The translations under genes and the position numbers were made by a program. The notes below the pieces were generated by a model, which was not told the origin of the DNA, ran no database searches, and worked only from the letters and a program-made list of their open reading frames with translations. DNA of 64,000 nucleotides from Eukaryota sp. TZLM1-RC (taxonomy: Eukaryota; Metamonada: BaSk clade). This document shows, one piece after another, positions 41,401 through 52,437 of the stretch. The DNA is taken from the NCBI GenBank assembly GCA_040285825.1, contig JAUPSS010000001.1, positions 2,170,001-2,234,000 on the forward strand, in the 5' to 3' direction. Positions within the stretch are counted from its first letter, which is position 1. Each line of letters begins with the position of its first letter.

Positions 41401-44400
41401 AAAAGATAGAGAACCACCATTAATAATTAAGTTGGAAACAACAACATCACACTTCAAAGAGCTAAATTCAACGGAACCTTCTATAATTAAATGTGATAAT
41501 TCAAAAATTCCAGTGTCAGGGCACTCGGAAAACCCAATAGAACCTCCTTTTGGTACAATTAAAGAAGAAACATTGTAAACAGAACCCTCCATAAAATGTA
41601 GATAACCAGAACCAAGAATAATATCAGGATCAAGCAGGAACAAACCTTCAAAAAACACAGAAGATCCATCAGTAATAAAGTAAGTGGCCTCCAAGTTATC
41701 ATTTAATCCTCTTAACTTAGAATGAGAAGGAAAGATAAACTCCCCATCGGCCAATTCAAGAGTACAATTAGCACATAAAACAATATCAGAATTAAAAATA
41801 CCACCACCAGCAATTCTAAAGATGGAATCATCAATTACGTTAATTAAGGCTTCTGAATGAATATACCAAGAAATATCAAAATTATTCATTACAGTCAACA
41901 CCGCAGAGGGCGAAGCAAGGTGAAATAGAGATCTAGTTTCATTGGAAACATCAGACTGCTTCCATACTGAGGGTGATAATAAAGTAATATTGGCACCTTC
42001 TAGAACAGTAAAAACGGCACCAGAATGACCAACAAAATAACCATCTGAATCTAAAATAAGAGTACCATTTAGGTCTATTAAAGAGTTTTCGAGTAATTGT
42101 TTATCAGCATTACCAGTGAATAACACAGACGCTTCACTATTGATATTGATAACAGTATTGTTAGTTGAGAAACTACCTTCGTCCACAGTCAAGAGATTTG
42201 TTATGGAAATTTCATTATTGATTGCCCTAATAGTGCCCTTTTCCAACAAAACTTCTTCCAAATAAGCAAAGGAGTCAGTGAAGGTAATAGTAGAATTGTT
42301 ATCAATGAGGGTCAATGGTAAGTAAAGAGAATCTTCAGTTGTAAAAGAAGAATCAAACAATAAATCACCGCCAATAAGATTAACAAAAGGAGTAATAAAA
42401 TCATCAGTATCAATAAATTCAATAGCACCTCCAATAGAAGTAATTGAGGTAAAGTTATTTCGACCTCGGGATTCTGAATCTACGCTTCTAAAAGTACCAT
42501 CAATAGAAGTAATGGAATCCAAATTCATTTCAGTTGAACTAGAAAATTCAAAAATACCGCCTAAATGTTCATAATTGGGTTCCAAACTGTAAGTACCTGC
42601 GAAAGAAACATAAGCATTTGGTTTGGTTTCAACACTAGAAGGAATTGATTTAAATTGAGAATTTGAATCGATTTCAAAAAATAAAGGTTCAAGACAAGGT
42701 ACTTCACTAGTGGAGTCCAAACAGATACCATCAAAAACAATAGAACTTTCAGCAATATCAATAATAGAAGAGGTCAAATCACCTCCTCCAGCCAAAGTAA
42801 CAGGGTCTGACTCAACATTAAAGGTGACCGTCCCTTGTAAAAAGGGTGAAATAAGCGCAGATTGTTTGAAATTGATTATACTACCAGATGTGAAAATGAA
42901 CTTGGCTCGATTTGACTCGAATGGTAAATGAGTAATAAAAAGAGCACTATGGATACCAAAATTAACATTGTCACCAAGAATTAATTCCGCTCCTTGACCC
43001 ATAAAAAGTGTATCTACGTCAGAATTAACAATAGAATCAGCTAACAACTCAACTTTGGCGTTATTAGTTATAGTTTTGGTATCAGAACTTTTAAATTCAA
43101 CAGCTTGTTCAAATACAGTTTTCCCAGAATCACTAAACCTTCCACCACTAATAAGGGAGTTTTTCTTAACAATTAGTGTGTCAACACCAGACCTAGTAGA
43201 ATTGTCATTAAGATTAAAAAAATCAAAACAAATAACATCCCTTCCCGTGTTAAGATTCAACACTGCATCACTGTTTAAATTAATTGAAGGTAAATCAAGA
43301 CTGAATTCCAAATGTACAATGTCCAATAAACCGCTAATATCAATTAAGGGGAGTACAAGAGCAGATTCCACAGTATCAATGTATAATTCAGAATTGGGAA
43401 AGAGTGTTAATTCTGAGTTAATTGTAATACAATCAGAATCAAAAAGCAAAACCCTGGTTGGTTCATCAATTGCTGAGAGTTTGAAATGATCAAATTCAAA
43501 TTTGTTAATGTTAGAAGTAGTAAAAGATCCAGCAGAAACAGAAAATAGATTGGCTGAGAATGAACTGCAATCCATAGCGGTAAATAAGGCTGAATAAGCA
43601 CCTGTTTGGAGAAGATTAGTGAAATTGGCGGAATAAATTGAAAGTAATTCAGTTTTGGCTTGATTCAAAAGATTACCCTTGACATTGTGAGAGTCACGTA
43701 TTTGTAATAAAGAATTATTGAACACAGAGTAATCAACAAACATGACGTGATTGGAAATGTCAACTATTTCTACAAGAGTGTCGTGATTTTGAGCTCCTTT
43801 TTGAATCTGAAAATTACAAAGATTATCAACAACAAGAGTAGAGTTATCATCAATATTAACTAAATCAAGATTCAAATCTCCGAAATTGGCGAACTGCAAC
43901 ATGGAAAAATCATACAAATAAACATAAGGGAAAGAAATATCCAAAGTTGAATTAACAATTTCCAAGACAGACTCTCCAAACAAAGTTATATTAGAACTTA
44001 CAACCTCAGCATATGGAGATTGGATTATAAAAGTGTTATTAGAACCAGTTAGCGTATTAAAATAAATTTTTCCAGGGAGATTGTTGAAAGCGACAAAACC
44101 TGAATAGTAAAAGTAATTAATACTGATTGAAGAATTAAAGCCAATAGATTCAACTACTAGAGTACCGTTATCTACAATGAAATCATCTATTACGAGACTA
44201 GAAACAAGATCTGTAAATAAAGAATCCACTGAGTCAAGATTAATGAGATCTAATTCCCAGATCTCTTTGGAGTATTTACAATTCTTAAAGTCAAGAGCAC
44301 CGGATAACCCTTCTACAACGGTAATTTCTTTAATAAATGCATCAATGAATCTTAATGAACCTGATGGTTTTGAAATAAAAGGAGACGCGGAATAATTACC

Positions 44401-46258
44401 TTTAAAAACAATTTCACCGCCTAAACCAGGGTTTAAGTAACCTTTACCAAAAACTACGGAATCTGAAACAAAAGTAATTAAATTATCACTAGTAGAAACA
44501 AAGGAACCTTCACCAAGAGAGAAAGTACTATTAATAAGAGGTTCGTTTGTACTTTCAATTAAAAACTCAGTATGTTTATCCAAGGTAAAATTACTATTTG
44601 GAGCGAATAAAGATGAAACATTTGGAGTAATTATAAAACCTGGAGAATTGACAGTAAAATTACCAGCAAAAGAGACCTGAGAGTTTGCGTCTTCAAAAGT
44701 AGTTAGTACAATGGGATATTCGACTCTAGGCTTAATATAACTCCAGGAAGTTGATTCAAAAGCAACACTGGTTTGATCATCTAAAATAAGGGGAATTTCT
44801 GAATAAAAATAAGCTTCACTTTTGAAAGACACAGTGGAAAAGCTACTAATAACGAGGGTACCGTTAATAAAGGCATTTCCCTTTACAATAAAATCAACGT
44901 TAGAAAACAAAACAGCTGGATAAAATTCTGTGGAAGAATGCAAATAAAAATCTCCAGATAAAATTACACTATTATATAAATGACCATTAAACCAATCCAT
45001 TTTGTCAGAAACTTTGAGTACATCGGTACCTAAAACCATTGGTAACTCGTATTCACAGCCAGAGCCTAGCATAAGGGTATCAATTTCAGCAGCGGGACCA
45101 GATTCTAAAACAATAGTAGAATTGCCAACAACACTCAGAGAGACTAGTTTAATTTCACCAGAACTGGGTTGAAATTCAAGCCCAGCATTTCCATCAAGTT
45201 TGATAATATTAGTGAAAGAACCCAACGGATTCCAAGAAGCACCTGATTCTATTAGGAAATAACCACTTTTTACATCAACCAAGAAACTATTAAGCCTTAA
45301 ACTTGAAGAAGATTCCCAAATGACTGCACTAGATTCGCCAGCATCATTACAGAGGAAACTTCTGGTTGTAGAACCATCGGCAAATCTTAAAAGAGAACCT
45401 TCGCCTATTATTAAATCTCCTGGGAAGTTATAATCACCATTGACTTGTACAGTTGATTGAGGAGTAATGATTAATCTGCCGTTCTGAGTAATAGAAGAAC
45501 CCCTGCCGAATCTTGTATCTGCTTCTAATACCAAATCTCCATGTAAAGCAAACTGAGCAGTGAGGTCACCTGGGTTAGTTAGAATAAGAGTACCGCTTTC
45601 AATAGTAACACGTTCTCTCGCGTGGAAGGTGACGTCAATAGTAACAGTTCCGGTAGTTGAAACAATCACATCACGGGTACATTCAAAGTTGGGATTTTGG
45701 CCTCCATTGTGGTCGTGATCAGGGGCTAGTTCGATAAATGAAGGGGAAGTAAAGTCTATAGTACCAGAGTTCAGCAGAATCGCACCCTCTGCAAGGCCAA
45801 GGTAAGCAGTGTCTGGGGAACTGAATACAAGACGGCCTTGGTTAGAGAGAGGAACATGAAGGGACTTGGGGAGGGAGGAAGAGATCGTCGAGTCCTCAAG
45901 GAGGAGGAGAAAACCTGATCCAAAGATGGAACCAGAGGTATAGTTGAGGTCGTTAATAGTGAAGGAAGCAGCCGGGGCGAGTTCGAGAGAGAAGTAGCAG
46001 TCGTCGGCTCCAATGTGAAGAGAAGAGAGGGGAAACATTCCTCGGACAGAAAAGACAGTATGGTTAGAGAAGAGACAGGATGTGAGATAGACATCATCGT
46101 TGTGTTCGGGTACACCATCAGACCAACATGAGTCGATTGCCCATTCACAACCATCTTCATCGAGATAGTGCGTAGCTAAGGTGAGATATGCATAAAAATA
46201 ACATACTCTTCGCACAAGTAAGCACACACAGCAACAGTAGTGTTACAAGAAGCTTCAT
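32404..46258 (-). CDS. Giant surface protein, N-terminal half with signal peptide and beta-helix repeats
   Basis: Exon 1 (46207-46258) encodes MKLLVTLLLLCVLTCAK, a clear signal peptide. A 31-nt intron (46176-46206) follows, and exon 2 runs open for 13.8 kb (4,607 residues in total). The mature N-terminus has Cys residues and a WxxxxxxWxxGxPxxxD-like entry (CEWAIDSCWSDGVPEHNDD). After that the chain consists of hundreds of short repeats of the type ...SGxLxxxN/D..G.., rich in Val, Phe, Ser, Asn and Asp, typical of long right-handed beta-helix fibres. Numerous NxS/T sites suggest N-glycosylation. It ends at a TAG 23 nt inside the start of the next frame. The two halves together would make about 8,600 residues. 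The upstream flank is a retroelement relic, leaving under 60 bp between the ATG and that relic. Confidence 0.92.
46176..46206 (-). other. 31-nt spliceosomal intron
   Basis: Minus strand: GTATGTTA at the donor, CTCAC as a possible branch site, CTTAG at the acceptor. Removal fuses the signal peptide (ending CAK) to the THYLDEDG start of the mature protein in frame. It matches the 28-nt intron at 19.44 kb in donor sequence, size and location. Confidence 0.85.
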
Positions 46259-46315
46259 TTGAAAAGCTTTGAGAGAGATTGAAATGATTTGTTTTCAGTA
46301 AAATAATGAATAATA

Positions 46316-46612
46316 ATCTTTCCCATTTTCGATAAATGGAAGATTATCAGTTGAAGCAGAAACTTTTTCGGATGACTTCCAAAAAATGGTGCAAGAAAAA
46401 ACAATGAAAAGATTTGATATTTTTTTATGGCGTTCACGGATTCAATTTGCCATTATTAATAGATTACCGCGGTTTTTCAATCGAATAAGAGAAGCTTTAG
46501 CTAGACAGCAAGCAGATCAAGATTTTGTAGAGGAAATCTTGGTTCAATGATAGTCGTCCCATTAGTATTGAGTTAATTTAATTAAGTGTGCAAATTCAAT
46601 AAATATATTATA
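46316..46612 (+). pseudogene. Retroelement (family A) 3' end
   Basis: The plus strand is nearly identical to the ends at 15.13-15.29 kb. It encodes RLPRFFNRIREALARQQAD and FVEEILVQ, then TGA, then a 3' UTR with tagtcgtcccattag and attcaataaa. It is truncated at the 5' side next to the giant gene's ATG. Confidence 0.75.
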
Positions 46613-46732
46613 TGTAAAATAATTAAATGAGTTAATTACAAAAATGCTCGCGTTTGGATCCCCCTTCTTTCAAATCTGTTCACGTTTTTCAATTGAGCCT
46701 AATTTCCCCTTCTGTCCTCCAATCTGAACACT

Positions 46733-47594
46733 ATGACCGAGAACAAAGCCTTAGAAGAGCTGATGCGCCTCCGTCATGAGCCTAACGATGCAAGAAACTC
46801 TGATAGAAGACGCTCTGGGTCTCGTAAGGTCGCAACTGTTGCACAACCTAACTTTAAAATAATTGCTTTTTCTCCTCATACATGCTTTGGATCAATGTCT
46901 ACCACCAACAAGGCTGCAAATGCAGAATATATTGTAAATATGGCAAGTATTCAATCAAAACCCAGGGTTTAAATGTAAAATCCAGGATTTTGCTAAACTT
47001 GTACCAACATTTTTGCTAAACTTGAACTTTCTAAAAATTTTATCATAATACAACATCCTGAAGGCGATAGTGCTAGAGTGAATGATATCAGTCCCCTACA
47101 AAGAAGTTCTTCCTTCGGAACCCAAAAGATGGAGTAACGAACAAGGCTTTGCTTTTCCCTTATATGCTCATAAACTTGGTGTCTCTGTGTATTTACGATG
47201 TTGCTGTTGTGCTAATCAATGAAACCTAATCCTCAATGAAACTTTTATTGAACAATTTCCTATTCACTTACAAGAACTGGATTTGTGGACCAACTAGTTA
47301 TTTCAAAAAGCTGTTGATTATATCGAACAAAGCTTACTACCAGTTGGAACTGAATTTTTACATTGCTTCACAGACCATTTCACTCATTTCAGTAGCTACA
47401 CCACATCTTGTGTTGAATCAAATCATGCAGAGCTGAAAAGGAATCGAAAGAAGGCAAGAAGATGTGGTAATTGTGGTAGAGAAGGGCACGACTATGTGAC
47501 TAAGTGTACGCTCCCTTGCGGTATATGTGGTGTAAGCGATCATAAGAAAAAGGATTGTCCAAAGAACCAGAAGCATAACAAGAACATAGCATGA
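46733..47594 (+). pseudogene. MULE-type transposase relic with two zinc knuckles
   Basis: The first part (46733-46972) has SPHTCFGSMSTTNKAANAEYI, resembling the N-terminal H-x-C segment of Mutator-like transposases. After a broken middle, a plus-strand frame (about 47230-47594) reads FTDHFTHFSSYTTSCVES followed by NHAELKR. This is the MULE block with conserved TTSRVESxHAxLK character. Two CCHC knuckles end the protein: CGNCGREGHDYVTKC and CGICGVSDHKKKDC (47463-47558). An in-frame TAG near 47288 and missing catalytic core show it is inactive. Confidence 0.6.
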
Positions 47595-47710
47595 GAGACT
47601 ATCTGGAGTGTTCTAGTAGTTTGAGTTGTTATAAAGAGTCTAAGTTGATATGGTACAAGGTTAGACATTTTCAGTGCAAGTTTAGCAAAATTTATTGGTA
47701 CAAGTTTCGC
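46992..47710. repeat. Inverted repeat pair, about 36 bp arms
   Basis: The left arm 46992-47027 and the reverse complement of 47674-47710 share gctaaacttgtaccaa and gctaaacttg with few differences. Each arm itself holds two copies of the 10-mer. They could be terminal repeats of a 719-bp non-autonomous element lying over the transposase relic. No clear target-site duplication is seen. Confidence 0.55.
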
Positions 47711-47714
47711 ACTT

Positions 47715-48565
47715 TTAGCTATCGGTGTACAATATGAACGTAATGCTGTGAGTAGGTTCAGTAATAGTGACGCTTGTTTGGAGGATATTGAATTCTAGAT
47801 GGTTATTTTTTCTCAATAAATATTCCAGTTTTTTTTAAAAAAAAGTTTCGCAAGACCCTAAAATCCAATTAATAAAAAAATTATGACTATCTTAATAAAT
47901 GGATTTTATTGAACCAAACAGATGGCATATAATCTTGTTCAGCAGCTCTTTGGTTTCATATAGCTGCGTGAAATAAAATTCAGCTTTTTGTCCAAACTGC
48001 AGAAGCATGGAGACCAACTGGATAAAGGTGAGAGAGAATGCCTCTTCATAACCTCAGGGCAGTTATCTTCTGGAAAAAATACAACATTCGGTCCTGACTA
48101 ATAGATTATGGCTGCAGTTTCCATATTGATGTTAAATCGTTCATTTCTGATCGAGGATTCCAACATATTTGAAGACCCAACAATATAGGCATTTGGTGTC
48201 TTAATTAGCCAGTTGGTCAAAATATGTTGGTACATTTCTTGATACCATTGTAAAATGATATCATCCAACTGAAGATCTTTAAGTATACACAATAATTGGA
48301 AAGGAATGGGTAGTTTTTAGTGATATCAACACCACAATCAAGTCAACACAATAACGCTACTTCGAGATCGAATATACTAGTAAACAAAACACTGTTCTGC
48401 CAATAAACGTGCATTTCCTTGTGCTTAACTGTATTATTACCTAAATTGAATTATATAATAAATGGAAAAGACAAATATGATCGATGTGTTTGAATGATGT
48501 CAATATCATTAAATTGCTAGATACTATTATGGAAAAATAAATACAAAATATAGTTTATTAGACAC
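47715..48565. other. Non-coding or unrecognised
   Basis: One minus-strand reading (48098-48292) continues beyond a TAG towards 47920 with a protein-like composition (SSNMLESSIRNERFNIN and later FFPEDNCPEV). It may be a further transposase relic. I cannot assign it. Confidence 0.3.
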
Positions 48566-48569
48566 TATA

Positions 48570-49748
48570 TCAAGTACATTTGATCAAAAAATCATGATGA
48601 TCAGGATCAAAATGAAAGTAGTTAAGAACATCATTAGTACCGACCAGAGCTTGCAACTCAGGGAAATGAAATTGTAACTTCTCCGTCCCCTCATCGAGGG
48701 CCTCTTCTATTGATTCAATAACCAATTCTTTCACCTTTGAAAATGATTTGTGTGTTAAATCATGAACCAAAAGGTTGGTCAGCCGATTGACATAAAGATA
48801 TTGAACACTGTCAAAAGGCTGAAAAACACTACAATTGTGCAAAGATAGTTTCATAACATTGGGACAGTGGAGCCTTAAAGTATAGTTAATATTATACAAA
48901 CAAAGTTTTTTGACATATGGAAAGGAGCAATGTAACTGAGAAGTGGAAAGAAACGGACAATCATCAACTTCCAAAGATAAGAGTGGTAATGAGGTGAAGT
49001 AGTTTACGATTGCCAACTCGGAGCAACCAACGATTATAAGATTATTGATGTGTGGAGGCAGCTGTATCGTATTTACTTCAGGGCAAAACTTAAGTGTTAA
49101 TTTGTAAAGAGAAGTACATGATGAAAGATTAATGTTAGTAAAATTGCAGAAACTGACTGACAAAACAGTAAGTGTTGTGGGAAAATGCAAAAGTGTACAG
49201 TTGTTGAGTGAAAGCTGCTTCAAGCACATGAGTAGATTGTCAATAGCCCAATGATGAACATTCGTGAGCTCCAAATATGCAATCCTGGAATCAATGTGTG
49301 GAGAAGTAGAAACTGAGCAAATATTGGACAGTTTCAGTTGACGTAGTGTATGTGGAAGTACGTCGATATTGAGGTGCTGGGTATTGAATACTTCCAACTG
49401 TACAAGATTTTGCAATTGAAAAACCCTAAAAGCATCTGACATAAAAAGACTGAATTGATTGCGCAATTCTAAACCAAAAATGGGCAAAGCAATGTTTAAG
49501 GATGTAAGAGAGTCAACACAGTGCAAAGTAACACCACTGAAAGTATAGTTATGCAACAACGACAACCAGTGTCGTTCAGAACAGAGATTGATACAAAGTG
49601 GAGTTCTAGAGAGTGCCCAACAAGAATCTAGAACAAAAGATTTACTTACTTGTATATACTTGTAGAATGTGGTAACAAGTAGAGAAGTATGATGTCCAAG
49701 TGATCTTAGGGATGTCAAAATCACACGTTTGCGACAACTGGAGAACAT
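48570..49748 (-). CDS. Leucine-rich-repeat protein
   Basis: 392-residue intact reading. From about residue 110 to 350 it has irregular LRRs of about 19-22 residues (LVQLEVFNTQHLNI, LRQLKLSNICSV, LKQLSLNNCTLLHF, LTVLSVSFCNFTNI, LYKLTLKFCPEV). Many end in Asn-Cys or Phe-Cys as in Cys-containing LRRs of F-box and protist proteins. The N-terminal about 80 residues contain SLxxLGHH and a Cys-rich helix set that could be a degenerate F-box. There is no signal peptide or membrane segment, so a cytosolic protein-protein interaction role is inferred. Stop is TGA. Confidence 0.82.
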   Translation of the reverse strand: MFSSCRKRVILTSLRSLGHHTSLLVTTFYKYIQVSKSFVLDSCWALSRTPLCINLCSERHWLSLLHNYTFSGVTLHCVDSLTSLNIALPIFGLELRNQFSLFMSDAFRVFQLQNLVQLEVFNTQHLNIDVLPHTLRQLKLSNICSVSTSPHIDSRIAYLELTNVHHWAIDNLLMCLKQLSLNNCTLLHFPTTLTVLSVSFCNFTNINLSSCTSLYKLTLKFCPEVNTIQLPPHINNLIIVGCSELAIVNYFTSLPLLSLEVDDCPFLSTSQLHCSFPYVKKLCLYNINYTLRLHCPNVMKLSLHNCSVFQPFDSVQYLYVNRLTNLLVHDLTHKSFSKVKELVIESIEEALDEGTEKLQFHFPELQALVGTNDVLNYFHFDPDHHDFLIKCT

Positions 49749-49901
49749 ATTTTGGAATCATGTAAAAATGTTATAAGTGAGATAAATTATTTAAGCACAA
49801 TTTTCTTAATTTTTAGTTGTATTGTAGATTTAAGCCTTAGGGCGCCAACAAATATTGTATTGTAGATTTTTTTTAATTTTTTTTTATTAAAAACCTATAA
49901 A

Positions 49902-50640
49902 TCAACATCTAAATATTCCATCTCTCTCAAAACAAAACAACCTTGATGCAACTCTCTCATAGTGAGATCCAAGAGAAAGCAAAGCATCAGAAACCACCTT
50001 CAACATCCCCTTAAAAATAGAAAACACAATTCTATTTTGCCAAAACAATCTGTTGAAATTTCTGTTAGTTCTTCTCTTTACAATCAATTCAAAATCTGCC
50101 AAAAAACATATAGCCGTTGGAGCAAGTGAACCAAATAAAGAAAATACAAATGGATACAAATTGCATTTTGCATGCTGATGACTGGACAATTTGGACAAAG
50201 GTTTATTGTATTGTTTGATTTTGAAATTTTCAGTATTTGAAAGAGGATTATGAATTTCAGAATTAACAAGCCTTTCATTTGAGGCATTACAAGGATCAAC
50301 AGACATTACATCAGATCAAATGAAGGTTTCATCTAAGCCAGGTAATATTACATCACTTCTAATATTATTATGAAAATCATCTTCAGTATCAAACAGATTT
50401 GACAACAAAGGTTCCAAAAAGGATTCAATTCTATATGAGACTTACACATACAATATAATTGGTCTCATACAGCATCGTGAACCTTGCTTCTAAAAGTACT
50501 AAAATATTTACAATTTAACAAATGAGTAATTGTAATTTTTCGAGAACATTTACAAATTAAATTATGAGGTAAATTATCAGGCCAGATAAATGAACGAAAT
50601 CTCATATTCAAAGTCCAAGCAGAAGCAGGCCAATCAAGAT
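49902..50640 (-). pseudogene. Retroelement (family B) 3' part
   Basis: Minus strand: RFRSFIWPDNLPHNLICKC, then ITHLLNCKYFSTFRSKVHDAV (Cys/His knuckle and HDAV block). A stop follows, then RSDVILPGLDE and DVMSVDPCNASN. This is the DV(T/S)VxxP-type block seen near the C-terminus of several RT families. Last is YPFVFSLFGSLAPTA and FWQNRIVFSIFKGM. The last 134 residues are open. It is 5'-truncated at about 50640, just before the Fanzor copy. Confidence 0.7.
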
Positions 50641-50705
50641 TATGTGGTTACTTCTTAGATAATAATCAATGTGGAATTATCAATTGTCCAACTGGCAGAA
50701 GATAC

Positions 50706-51248
50706 ATGACAAAACCTTCACCCAGTAAACACTCTCCCAACCAATATTCCGTTCAAAATTTCAACCAATATTTGAACCATTGGAATTTGGTCAGGAGGAA
50801 AGTGTACTTGGAAAGTAATCGCCAGAAATGGAAAATAATTAAATTTGATAACCGCAGACGAAAAGGGAGACGGTTCAGGGAGAGTCTCACCAAATTTCAA
50901 AGGCTGGCTGGACATCCTGATAAACTCCATCATGCTGTGGGTTCTGCTAATTTCCCTTTTCATTGCCGAAAAGTCAATCGATATGGATCCGCAAGGGCTT
51001 TCAGAAAATGGTTGTGTTATCAAACGGACGTGAAGCACTTGCCAACCGGTGAATTTAATACAAGCAAACTGTCAAGTTGTTGCATGGCCAAGAATATTCA
51101 AGCAGGCTCATGGCAGATGCGTATTTGTACTGAGTGTCAAATAGTACATGACAGAGATATTTCCGCTGCAAAAAATATTCAAATTAAGAAGAAAGCGGAA
51201 TTGTGGCCGGAAAGATACATTTGCCAAGAAGCTCTATTGAGGAGATGA
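50706..51248 (+). CDS. Fanzor (TnpB-like nuclease) C-terminal half, copy 2
   Basis: 180-residue open reading. Order of motifs: a basic R/K-rich block (RRRKGRRFRESL), then KLHHAVGSANF and GSARAFRKWL (family: GNGxF...K.L). Next is LPTGEFNTSKLSSCC (family: DEFRTSxxCxxC). Last is CTECQIVHDRDISAAKNI, with the second zinc-ribbon pair and the RuvC-III RDxxAAxNI, whose Asp is catalytic. The N-terminal domain and RuvC-I are missing, so this is a 5'-truncated copy or the last exon of one. Fanzor proteins cut DNA guided by an omega RNA encoded beside them. The neighbouring upstream sequence is a family B retroelement. Strong hairpins lie about 100 bp downstream. Confidence 0.82.
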   Translation: MTKPSPSKHSPNQYSVQNFNQYLNHWNLVRRKVYLESNRQKWKIIKFDNRRRKGRRFRESLTKFQRLAGHPDKLHHAVGSANFPFHCRKVNRYGSARAFRKWLCYQTDVKHLPTGEFNTSKLSSCCMAKNIQAGSWQMRICTECQIVHDRDISAAKNIQIKKKAELWPERYICQEALLRR

Positions 51249-51350
51249 ATGGGGAATCTGAGCATACAAAAACAAAAACTTTGGAAAAGCTGATATTTTA
51301 TTTTGAGTTTTTTATTTTAATATTGATTTTTTTGAACAACTTTTGAGACC

Positions 51351-51437
51351 GATCTACAAATGCCTTAGTAGCATTTGGTAGATCCACTTAGATACACCAA
51401 GTCGCGAGGCTTTGCTCTGCGAAAGCAGTCGGTGTAT
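51351..51437 (+). ncRNA. Candidate structured RNA (possible omega-RNA scaffold) behind Fanzor copy 2
   Basis: Two consecutive strong stems. The first is GATCTACAAATGC (51351-51363) paired with GCATTTGGTAGATC (51371-51384), with one bulged G and a 7-nt loop. The second is ATACACC (51392-51398) paired with GGTGTAT (51431-51437), enclosing a GC-rich loop containing CTTTGC and GCGAAAG. The location just 3' of the Fanzor stop is where omega RNAs are found. The RNA identity itself is inference. Confidence 0.35.
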
Positions 51438-51570
51438 TTCAGTGAGGTAGCCCATTGATGAAGATCATGATTGTGTTTGTCAAATGACGCTACATGTCTC
51501 TCTTACAGCATGTGAGTAGACACTGAGAAAGTGGAAAACAGAAGTGAATTTCACAGGGGAATGCATGATA

Positions 51571-52437
51571 AGTGAAATTCATAGTACCTTCAAGGTACCG
51601 TATATTGGTTAGAATTGGTTCAAAAAATAGTGGGAATTTTGGGAATTTTTTGAAAAATTCCCAATTTAAAAATTCCCACTTATTTTTAAACAGTGTTTAC
51701 ACGTGTGCACTTTTTGGTAACACGTGTCAAATTTTAAAGACAAACATTTATAAGCAAAATTTAAACCAAACTACAATCATTCATACTCTTTGTTCTTTCA
51801 CCATATACTCAGCAAGTTCAAAATGGCGTTCCATAGGCCAAGGATTATATGAAGACTTGGCCTTGTCAATGTTGGTGAGGTTGCAGGGTGATTGTAGCAC
51901 GTCTTTCGCCGTTAAACGATCCTCAGGTGGAAGATGTTCCAGCACTTCTTCAGCAGTGTCGACGTTCAAGACGTCCAAAGTGGTAGATCGTTCAGGAAAA
52001 TACTCATATAGACGTCTTTGTTTTAAAACAGGTTCAAGGGCTTTGTCAGGACTGTTCATCAGGTGAGAGATAAAAAAGAGGGTTGTTTCGTCTTCGTGGT
52101 CCAAAGTGGTTTATTATCTTGTCTGCCAGCCCTTGGCTTTTTTCTCTTCTTAAAAGAACGTTTTGTTGATTTGTGATTTATCAAGCATATACATAGACGA
52201 AAACCATGTCTAACATTTCAATATGGAGCAATAGTTGATACATTTAGTGTTTCTATAAAATTTTGTTATCTGTGTTTACTCAACTTTGCACAAATATGAC
52301 ATACAACAATTTGAGAAAAACATTGGGAATATTGGGAACCTTTTGAAAAGTTCCCAATATTTTATTTCCCACTTATAAAAAATTCCCACTATTTTTTGAA
52401 CCAATTCTAACCAATATACGGTACTATGAATTTCACT
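51571..52437. mobile_element. TA-flanked inverted-repeat element (Tc1/mariner-like MITE?)
   Basis: An 867-bp unit with long terminal inverted repeats. Left is AGTGAAATTCATAGTACC, then gtatattggttagaattgg and the ttcaaaaaatagtggg run. The same sequence occurs reversed at the right end (to 52437). TA is present immediately outside both ends (51569-51570, 52438-52439), as expected of Tc1/mariner-type insertion. The left arm has an 11-bp insertion (ttcaaggtacc). Each arm also contains an inner gggaa...ttccc hairpin. It encodes no transposase, only one 107-codon reading. Confidence 0.75.
51781..52104 (-). CDS. Hypothetical 107-aa ORF inside the inverted-repeat element
   Basis: Open minus-strand reading with good protein composition (PPEDRLTAKDVLQSPC, NPWPMERHFELAEYMV). 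No domain is recognised and there is no similarity to a transposase. Upstream on the same strand, another frame is rich in Lys/Arg (KKRKKPRAGR), so it may be part of a spliced or captured host gene fragment. Confidence 0.35.
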   Translation of the reverse strand: MDHEDETTLFFISHLMNSPDKALEPVLKQRRLYEYFPERSTTLDVLNVDTAEEVLEHLPPEDRLTAKDVLQSPCNLTNIDKAKSSYNPWPMERHFELAEYMVKEQRV

